10,228 bases of DNA from Nitrospirota bacterium (GTDB lineage: Bacteria > Nitrospirota > Thermodesulfovibrionia > Thermodesulfovibrionales > JdFR-85), in contig QIJG01000285.1 in NCBI GenBank assembly GCA_003232715.1, forward strand, positions 1-10,228, read 5' to 3'. A model generated the notes under the pieces. The model ran no database searches, was not told where the DNA came from, and worked only from the letters and a program-made list of their open reading frames with translations. The position numbers and the translations under genes were made by a program. This document shows positions 4,760-10,228 of the stretch, piece after piece. Numbering within the stretch: the stretch's first letter is position 1; the number at the start of each line of letters is the position of its first letter.

Positions 4760-6928
4760 ATGAAATATAAAAATATTTTCATAACCATAACCTTGCTGTA
4801 TATCGTTATGTGTGCAGGTCCCCTATTTGCTCAGGAGTTTCAAACCATACCAATATCACCTGTAACCCGGTCATCACAACAGTCATCGGCAATTGAGAAA
4901 AAACAACCTCCTCAACAGTCCCTGCAATCGTCCGAACAGGGGGGACAGGGCTTGAAGCCTGAACTGCTTCCTGCGGAAAACCCTTCAGAGGCGCCTTCAG
5001 AGTTTGAGGAGTATATTGCAGGGAAGCTTTCTCTTACGGTTTCAACCAATCTCAAGCAGTTCGGTTATGACCTTTTCAACAGACCCCCTTCAACATTTGC
5101 TCCTGTCGGGAACGTGCCTGTTGGTCCTGGGTATGTTATCGGCCCTGGAGATGAGATAAAGGTATCTATCTGGGGAAGGGTAGAAGGACAGTGGGATGTT
5201 GTGGTAGACAGAGATGGGAATATAAGCATTCCCAAAATTGGAACTCTTGGCGTTTCGGGTTTAAAATTCAGTGAATTAAGAAAGCTTCTACATAAGCAGT
5301 TTTCCAAATATTATAGAGTGTTTGAGATGAATGTGAGCATGGGTTCACTGAGAACCATTAGAGTCTATGTGGTTGGCAATGCCCGGTATCCAGGCTCATA
5401 TACACTATCTTCTCTTTCCACTCTTATAAATGCACTGTTTGAGGCTGGCGGGCCCAACAAAACAGGGACAATGAGGGCTATACAGGTAAAGCGAAACGGT
5501 AAGACCGTAGTCCGTTTTGACATGTATGATTTCCTGTTGAAAGGCGACAAGACCAGGGATATAAGGTTGATGCCGGAGGACGTGATATTCATACAGCCGG
5601 TTGGACCCCTTGTCGCCATTGCAGGCAGTGTGAATAATCCCGCTATATACGAGCTGAAAGGGAGGACCACGATATCTCAGTTGATAGAGATGGCGGGAGG
5701 ATTAAGTGACGTTGCCTTTAAAGGCAGGGTACAAATAGAGCGGATTATTGATCACAGCCGGCAGATAGTCTTTGAATCCGACCTTCAGAAGATACGGGAT
5801 AAAGATATTGCAGTGCAGGCAGGGGATGTGGTCAAGATATTTCAGGTTGTTAAAGACGAGAGAATAGTGAAGCTTGCCGGTGCAGTACAGAGAGAAGGCG
5901 AGTACGGGTTCAGCCCTCCCATGACCGTCAGGGACTTAATCTCAATGGCCGGAGGGCTTAAATATTATGCATATGACAAGGAAGCCGAGCTGACAAGGAT
6001 ACACATTACCAATGAAGGACCAGTCACCGAGAAGATCATGGTCAACCTGGGAAAAGCATTGGCAGGGGATCCTGACAGCAATATCCATTTGCAGGAGAAT
6101 GACTATCTGTTTGTCCGTGCTATCCCTGAGTGGAGGCTTTACCAGACAGTGGTGATCGAGGGTGAGGTCAGGTTCCCGGGGACCTATACCATCAAAAGAG
6201 GCGAGAGACTTTCATCCCTTATAGAGAGGGCTGGAGGGTTTACCGACAAGGCATTTCTGAAGGGAGCGGTATTTACAAGAAAGCGGATTGAGGCATTGCA
6301 ACAGCAACAGATTGAGGAGATGATAGACAGGCTTGAAAGAGAGCTTATGAGTACTGGGACGGTACGGATAGCTACAGCAGCTTCTTCGAAAGAGGCGAGG
6401 TTGATGCAGATAGAGACAGATCAGAAGAGACAATTTATTGCAAAGCTCAGAACGATAAAGGCAAAAGGGAGGGTGGCAATCAGGATGGAGTTGCCGGATA
6501 AACTCAGAGGAACAATTTATGATATAGAGCTTGAAGACAATGATTCAATATATATACCCACGGATCCACAGACTGTGCAGGTAATAGGTTCTGTATATAA
6601 TCAGACGGCTTTTATTTATGAAAAGGGAAGAAATTCCAAGTTTTATATATCCCTTGCAGGTGGTTATACGGATAATGCCGATAGTGCTAATGTATATATA
6701 CTCAAGGCTAATGGCTCTGCAATGAAGTCGAGCAGAGGGTTTACGGGTCTTTCATGGAACAGCGAATACTCAAGATGGGATATTGGGGCAGGACAGGTGG
6801 ACTCCGGAGATACAATAGTTGTGCCTGAGAAGCTTGAGGGAATAGCATGGATGCGTAATATTAAGGATATTACACAGATTCTATACCAGATTGCTGTAAC
6901 TTCAGGGGTGCTGATTGCAACGTTTTAA
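4760..6928 (+). CDS. Wza-like outer-membrane polysaccharide export (OPX) protein with multiple SLBB domains
   Basis: This 722-residue protein probably forms the periplasmic/outer-membrane channel through which an exopolysaccharide leaves the cell. Residues 1-24 are a type I signal peptide, with likely cleavage after PLFA before QE; a Cys at 18 is not in a good lipobox. A Gln/Ser/Pro-rich linker (about 36-80) follows. The poly-export domain spans about 122-195 (YVIGPGDEIKVSIWG at 125-139). SLBB-type beta-grasp repeats start near 201, 284, 370, 463 and 606, several with AGG turns (229-231, 312-314, 397-399, 491-493, 633-635). A Gln/Arg/Glu-rich coiled-coil insert (about 508-570) interrupts the fourth. 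The last 28 residues (WMRNIKDI... to TF) are an amphipathic helix like the one that builds the Wza outer-membrane barrel. No SD is visible before the ATG. No Wzc-type partner is in view. Confidence 0.93.
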   Translation: MKYKNIFITITLLYIVMCAGPLFAQEFQTIPISPVTRSSQQSSAIEKKQPPQQSLQSSEQGGQGLKPELLPAENPSEAPSEFEEYIAGKLSLTVSTNLKQFGYDLFNRPPSTFAPVGNVPVGPGYVIGPGDEIKVSIWGRVEGQWDVVVDRDGNISIPKIGTLGVSGLKFSELRKLLHKQFSKYYRVFEMNVSMGSLRTIRVYVVGNARYPGSYTLSSLSTLINALFEAGGPNKTGTMRAIQVKRNGKTVVRFDMYDFLLKGDKTRDIRLMPEDVIFIQPVGPLVAIAGSVNNPAIYELKGRTTISQLIEMAGGLSDVAFKGRVQIERIIDHSRQIVFESDLQKIRDKDIAVQAGDVVKIFQVVKDERIVKLAGAVQREGEYGFSPPMTVRDLISMAGGLKYYAYDKEAELTRIHITNEGPVTEKIMVNLGKALAGDPDSNIHLQENDYLFVRAIPEWRLYQTVVIEGEVRFPGTYTIKRGERLSSLIERAGGFTDKAFLKGAVFTRKRIEALQQQQIEEMIDRLERELMSTGTVRIATAASSKEARLMQIETDQKRQFIAKLRTIKAKGRVAIRMELPDKLRGTIYDIELEDNDSIYIPTDPQTVQVIGSVYNQTAFIYEKGRNSKFYISLAGGYTDNADSANVYILKANGSAMKSSRGFTGLSWNSEYSRWDIGAGQVDSGDTIVVPEKLEGIAWMRNIKDITQILYQIAVTSGVLIATF

Positions 6929-6961
6929 GTGCCTGCCGGTATTTCCCCGGACTTTATATTT

Positions 6962-6966
6962 GGAGG
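6962..6966 (+). promoter_or_regulatory. Strong ribosome binding site of the UXS gene
   Basis: GGAGG lies eight bases before ATG 6975, a near-ideal Shine-Dalgarno that fixes this start. It contrasts with the SD-less first gene of the operon. Confidence 0.7.
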
Positions 6967-6974
6967 TTTGAAAA

Positions 6975-7940
6975 ATGAGACATTATGATTCGGTCAATCG
7001 TATTCTTGTTACCGGTGGTGCCGGTTTCCTTGGATCGCATCTTTGCGAGAAACTCCTGAACAAGGGCCATGAAGTAGTCTGTGTGGACAACTTTTATACT
7101 GGACGTAAGGAAAATGTTGCTCATCTTATGAGCAACCCTTATTTTGAGACATTGCGTCATGACATATGTTTTCCCCTCTATATTGAGGTGGACCGGATTT
7201 ACAATCTTGCCTGTCCTGCATCTCCGGTACACTACCAGTTTGACCCTGTTCAGACAACAAAGACATCAGTAATCGGAGCCATTAATATGCTTGGGCTTGC
7301 AAAGAGGCTCAAGATAAAGATACTCCAGGCCTCAACCAGTGAAGTATACGGGGACCCTGAAATACACCCACAGCCGGAAACTTACTGGGGAAACGTTAAT
7401 CCAATCGGGATCAGATCGTGTTACGACGAGGGAAAGCGATGTGCCGAAACACTCTTTTTTGACTACCACCGCCAGCATAATCTCAGAATAAAAGTAGCGA
7501 GAATCTTTAATACCAGCGGGCCGAGGATGCATCCTAATGATGGCCGTGTTGTGAGTAATTTTATAATGCAGGCTTTAAGAGGAGAAGACCTGACGGTTTA
7601 TGGTGACGGGAGTCAGACGAGGAGCTTCTGCTATGTTGATGACCTCATAGAGGGACTGATGAAACTCATGAACACCCCTGATGATTTTACCGGACCTGTG
7701 AACCTGGGCAATCCTGCAGAGTTTTCCATACTTGAACTTGCAGAGAAAATAATTGAACTGACCGGAGCAAAATCAAAGATCTGCTTTAAAGCATTGCCTG
7801 CTGATGACCCTAAACAGAGGCAACCCGATATAAGTCTGGCAAAAGAGAAGTTGAAATGGGAACCCTCTGTACAGATGGAAGAAGGACTGCAAAAGACTAT
7901 TGAATACTTTAAGAACCTTATCAAAGGAGATTCCAGGTGA
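6975..7940 (+). CDS. UDP-glucuronate decarboxylase (UDP-xylose synthase)
   Basis: This NAD+-dependent extended SDR enzyme converts UDP-glucuronate to UDP-xylose plus CO2 in the cytoplasm. At 321 residues it has the normal length of soluble bacterial UXS. The sequence shows the Rossmann motif GGAGFLG (14-20), NLACPASPVHYQ (77-88), the QTTKTSVIGAINMLGLAKRL block (93-112), ASTSEVYGDP (119-128), YWGNVNPIGIRSCYDEGKR with the catalytic Tyr150-xxx-Lys154, DGRVVSNFI (189-197) and YGDGSQTRSFCYVDDL (209-224). These distinguish it from dTDP-glucose dehydratases and GalE. One small oddity is Ser at 181 in NTSGPRM, where relatives have Tyr or Phe. The stop overlaps the GTG start of galE by 4 bp, so the two are translationally coupled. 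UDP-xylose would feed the glycan made by this locus. Confidence 0.96.
   Translation: MRHYDSVNRILVTGGAGFLGSHLCEKLLNKGHEVVCVDNFYTGRKENVAHLMSNPYFETLRHDICFPLYIEVDRIYNLACPASPVHYQFDPVQTTKTSVIGAINMLGLAKRLKIKILQASTSEVYGDPEIHPQPETYWGNVNPIGIRSCYDEGKRCAETLFFDYHRQHNLRIKVARIFNTSGPRMHPNDGRVVSNFIMQALRGEDLTVYGDGSQTRSFCYVDDLIEGLMKLMNTPDDFTGPVNLGNPAEFSILELAEKIIELTGAKSKICFKALPADDPKQRQPDISLAKEKLKWEPSVQMEEGLQKTIEYFKNLIKGDSR
7924..7929 (+). promoter_or_regulatory. Ribosome binding site supporting a GTG start for galE
   Basis: AAGGAG lies seven bases before GTG 7937, whose last two bases are part of the UXS TGA stop. The Rossmann strand ILIAGGAGYIG starts immediately after, so no other start is plausible. Confidence 0.7.
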
Positions 7941-8878
7941 TACTTATAGCAGGCGGTGCAGGGTATATCGGGTCTCATATCAACAAGCTCCTGAATGAGA
8001 GGGGGTACAGGACCGTGGTATTTGATAGTTTGGTCTATGGCCACAGGGAGTTTGTCAAGTGGGGAGAATTTGTCTTGGGAGACCTGTCTGATATCGAGCA
8101 GATCAGGCTGGCTTTTAAAGAATATCCAGTCAGGGCTGTTATGTATTTTGCTGCATTTGCATACGTTGGAGAATCAGTGGAGGATCCTCAGAAATATTAC
8201 ATAAATAATGTTGCCAATACGCTGAATATTTTAAAGGTGATGAAGGAGTTTAATGTGAAATACTTTATTTTTTCATCAACCTGTGCAACCTATGGTAACC
8301 CTGTTGAGATACCCATAACCGAAGACCACCCCCAAAACCCCATAAATCCGTATGGACAGAGTAAACTGATGGTGGAAAAGATATTGTCTGATTACAGCAC
8401 TGCCTATGGACTGAGAAACGTTGCACTGAGATATTTTAATGCCGCCGGAGCTGATCCCGGGCAGGAGATTGGAGAATGGCATGACCCTGAAACCCATCTG
8501 ATACCCCTGGTGCTGGATGCAGCTATCGGCAGAAGGGAGAACATAAAGGTGTTCGGAACGGATTATGATACGCCTGACAAGACATGCATAAGGGATTACA
8601 TACATGTCACAGACCTGGCGGATGCTCATATATTGGCCCTGGAGTATCTGCTTAATGGTGGAAAGAGCGATGTTTTTAACCTTGGAAACGGTAACGGGTT
8701 TTCGGTAAAAGATGTAATAGAGACTGCAAGGGAGGTAACCGGAAGAGAGATTGTGGATATTGCTTCACCGAGAAGGGCTGGTGACCCTGCAGTGCTTGTA
8801 GGAAGCGCCCGGAAAACCAATGAGGTTTTAGGGTGGCAACCAAAATACTGCATGGGATTGGCACCAAAAACTCAATAG
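7937..8878 (+). CDS. galE: UDP-glucose 4-epimerase with a frameshifted C-terminus
   Basis: GalE interconverts UDP-glucose and UDP-galactose with bound NAD+. The protein as encoded is 313 residues: NAD motif GGAGYIG (6-12), FAAFAYVGES (71-80), SSTCATYG (113-120), catalytic Tyr139-xxx-Lys143 in NPYGQSK, RYFNAAGADP (165-174), HLIP (187-190) and CIRDYIHVTDLADAH (217-231). Up to LGWQPKY (298-304) it is a normal GalE, but the last nine residues (CMGLAPKTQ) are not family-like. The expected ending, TAWDWHQKLN and onward, is readable in another frame from 8847 to a TAA at 8904-8906, two bases before the glf ATG. About seven residues between the two parts are missing, implying a deletion of about 20 or 23 nt. 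All catalytic residues remain; folding or stability may suffer. Confidence 0.93.
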   Translation: MILIAGGAGYIGSHINKLLNERGYRTVVFDSLVYGHREFVKWGEFVLGDLSDIEQIRLAFKEYPVRAVMYFAAFAYVGESVEDPQKYYINNVANTLNILKVMKEFNVKYFIFSSTCATYGNPVEIPITEDHPQNPINPYGQSKLMVEKILSDYSTAYGLRNVALRYFNAAGADPGQEIGEWHDPETHLIPLVLDAAIGRRENIKVFGTDYDTPDKTCIRDYIHVTDLADAHILALEYLLNGGKSDVFNLGNGNGFSVKDVIETAREVTGREIVDIASPRRAGDPAVLVGSARKTNEVLGWQPKYCMGLAPKTQ

Positions 8879-8906
8879 AGGATTGCACGAAAGGATAAAC
8901 AGATAA
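8847..8906 (+). pseudogene. galE: Out-of-frame remnant of the galE C-terminus
   Basis: In the frame +1 relative to galE, 19 codons read TAWDWHQKLN followed by a basic tail and a TAA at 8904-8906. AW-WH is the usual closing motif of GalE proteins. The original stop would have been one base from the glf start, a normal operon spacing. It is not a separate gene. Confidence 0.8.
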
Positions 8907-8907
8907 A

Positions 8908-10013
8908 ATGTATCTGATAGTGGGTTCAGGGCTGGCAGGAAGCGTATTGGCCGAGAGGATTGCTAATGTACTGAAGAAAGAGGTCCTGATAGTAGAAAGA
9001 AGAGACCATATTGCAGGAAATATCTATGATTTTAAAGACAGTGAAGGAATATTTATCCACAAATACGGACCTCACGCATTTCATACAAATGATAAAAAAG
9101 TCTGGAACTATCTGAGCCGATTCACGGAGTGGTATCCCTATTTCCATAAAGTAAGGGCAGTAGTTGACGGCCTCGAAATCCCTTTGCCTTTTAACCTGAA
9201 TGCCCTTTATAAAGCCTTTCCACCCGGGCTGGCTTCTAAATTAGAGAATAAAAACTGATTGATACTTTTGGTTACAATGTAAAGATCCCGATCCTTAAAT
9301 TAAAGGAATTCGATGATAAGGAGCTGCAGTTCCTGGCGAATTATATTTATGAGAAGGTTTTTCTCGGATATACTTTAAAGCAGTGGGGCTTAACGCCGGA
9401 GAATCTTTATCCTTCTGTTACTGCAAGAGTGCCTGTTTATATCAGCAGGGATGACAGATATTTTCAGGATAACTATCAGGGAATACCCGGAAATGGGTAT
9501 ACAGGCGTGATTGAAAAGATGCTGGACAATCCCCGGATAAGGGTTGAACTGAATACTGATTTCAGGGATGTTAAAGACTCTATCAAGTTTGAAAAACTTA
9601 TATACACCGGCTGCATTGATGAGTTTTTTGGTTTCAGGTTTGGAGAGCTTTCATACAGGAGTCTGGATTTTAACTTTAAGCCCTATGATATGGAGTTTTT
9701 TCAGTCAGTAGCACAGATAAATTATCCCGAAAATTATGATTATACGAGAATTACGGAATATAAACATTTCCTGAATACAAAAAGCAGGAAAACTACAGTT
9801 GCATATGAGTACCCTCAGGAGTATGAGCCCGGTGGCAACGATCCATACTATCCCATTCCAAATGATGCAAATAATAATATTTATATGAAATACAACGAGG
9901 AAGCCGAAAAACTCTCTGATGTGCTTTTTATCGGGAGGCTGGCTGAGTACAAGTATTATAATATGGACCAGATCATTGCAAGGGCTCTTAAAACGTTTGA
10001 GGAACTCTGTTAA
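8908..10013 (+). pseudogene. glf: UDP-galactopyranose mutase, interrupted by a frameshift
   Basis: Glf is a flavoenzyme that converts UDP-galactopyranose to UDP-galactofuranose, the donor for Galf in LPS, capsule or EPS. The first part (8908-9258, 116 codons) has the FAD motif IVGSGLAGSVLAERIA (3-18), VERRDHIAGNIYD and HKYGPHAFHTND, then hits TGA at 9256-9258. The frame -1 to it continues without a stop from CTG 9255 to TAA 10011: LIDTFGYNVKIPIL, YTLKQWGLTPENL, ISRDDRYFQDNYQGIPGNGY, YTGCIDEFF, RITEYKHF, DPYYPIP and a closing IGRLAEYKYYNMDQ. The junction is a run of five A (9250-9254); six A would restore one ORF of about 368 residues, the normal size. The second part has no convincing independent start. 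It could be a mutation, sequencing error or, less likely, programmed -1 frameshifting. Confidence 0.92.
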
Positions 10014-10228
10014 ATGGACGAAATGGAATGGCCGTTTTTAACAATCAATATACTTGCATATAACAGGAGAGATGACTTAAGGACCACTCTTCAGAAGATT
10101 ACAAGTAACATTGATTACCCAAAAGACAAGATAGAGATTATTGTAAATGACAATGCCTCTGGTGATGGAACCGCTGAGATGGTCAGGGAGGAATTTCCCG
10201 GTGTCAAGCTTATAAAGATACCCGTAAA
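10014..10228 (+). CDS. Family 2 glycosyltransferase (N-terminal part, runs off the window)
   Basis: ATG 10014 directly follows the glf stop (TAAATG), with GAGGA at 9999-10003 as ribosome site; ATG 10023 is an alternative. The 71 visible residues show the start of a GT-A fold: LTINILAYNRRDDLRTTL (9-26), then IEIIVNDNASGDGTAEMV (40-57), the nucleotide-sugar-binding loop of GT2 enzymes, and VKLIKIPV (64-71). It probably transfers one of the sugars made by the preceding genes onto a lipid-linked or growing glycan on the cytoplasmic side of the membrane. Donor and acceptor cannot be told from this fragment. Confidence 0.9.
   Translation, partial: MDEMEWPFLTINILAYNRRDDLRTTLQKITSNIDYPKDKIEIIVNDNASGDGTAEMVREEFPGVKLIKIPV

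Noticed and set aside
4490..4760. TPP (THI-box) riboswitch upstream of the thiE-family gene
   Set aside because: I searched the minus strand by eye for the conserved CUGAGA and related core blocks in a suitable arrangement and found none.
4802..4815. Lipoprotein signal (lipobox) in the OPX N-terminus at Cys18
   Set aside because: The residues before Cys (IVM) do not fit the usual L-A/S-G/A pattern, and a good signal peptidase I site (LFA before QE) lies just after.
6927..6954. Possible terminator hairpin after the OPX gene (CCGG-N7-CCGG, AAGT/ACTT outside)
   Set aside because: The paired core is only four bases with an asymmetric bulge, and no U-tract follows. The next gene also starts within 50 bp.
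7631..8044. Minus-strand ORF of 137 codons opposite the UXS/galE junction
   Set aside because: It lies across two unmistakable SDR enzyme genes and their coupled start and has no recognisable features.
9429..10013. A separate 194-codon gene starting at GTG 9429
   Set aside because: Its sequence is the C-terminal half of UDP-galactopyranose mutase, and the same frame is open back to 9255 with conserved mutase residues. It is part of the frameshifted glf, not a gene with its own start.

Overview
The window looks like chromosomal DNA of a Gram-negative bacterium. It carries a Wza-type outer-membrane polysaccharide export protein with a signal peptide, alongside ordinary housekeeping genes (ferrochelatase, thiamine phosphate synthase family). 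Base composition is moderate, with an AT-rich regulatory gap near 4620-4760. Gene style and sequence flavour suggest Nitrospirota or a deltaproteobacterial lineage (Desulfobacterota). That is an impression from the proteins, not a demonstrated placement. No phage, transposon, CRISPR, rRNA or tRNA was seen.

Region 1 (1-3783, + strand) is a tightly packed housekeeping/ion-homeostasis cluster. It contains the tail of an unidentified protein, hemH (last step of protoheme synthesis), a soluble RCK (TrkA-N/TrkA-C) protein with UspA-like C-terminal domains, and a CPA2-type cation:proton antiporter that lacks its own RCK domain. The last two probably work together, with the RCK/USP protein gating the membrane antiporter. 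Between them lies a striking 60-bp pair of period-8 tandem repeats in opposite orientation that can fold on itself.

Region 2 (3728-4759) holds a convergent thiE/tenI-family gene on the minus strand. Its 3' end overlaps the antiporter gene by 56 bp and its start is ambiguous. Two overlapping small hydrophobic reading frames run through and upstream of its N-terminal part. The AT-rich gap after it carries a perfect 9-bp dyad and a sigma70-like promoter directed at the next operon.

Region 3 (4760-10228, + strand) is the beginning of an exopolysaccharide or lipopolysaccharide locus. It runs: large SLBB-rich OPX export protein, UDP-glucuronate decarboxylase (makes UDP-xylose), UDP-glucose 4-epimerase galE, UDP-galactopyranose mutase glf (makes UDP-galactofuranose), and the start of a family 2 glycosyltransferase. 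Together they would supply UDP-xylose, UDP-galactose and UDP-galactofuranose for a secreted glycan.

The most notable anomaly is that two consecutive genes of the galactofuranose branch are both broken in reading frame. galE has lost about 20-23 nt near its end, and its true C-terminus is readable in another frame. glf has a one-base-type frameshift at a run of five A. Either this branch is decaying or phase-variable, or this stretch of the assembly contains errors. I see no clearly novel system in the window; the best leads are these lesions, the octamer repeat hairpin and the dyad operator.
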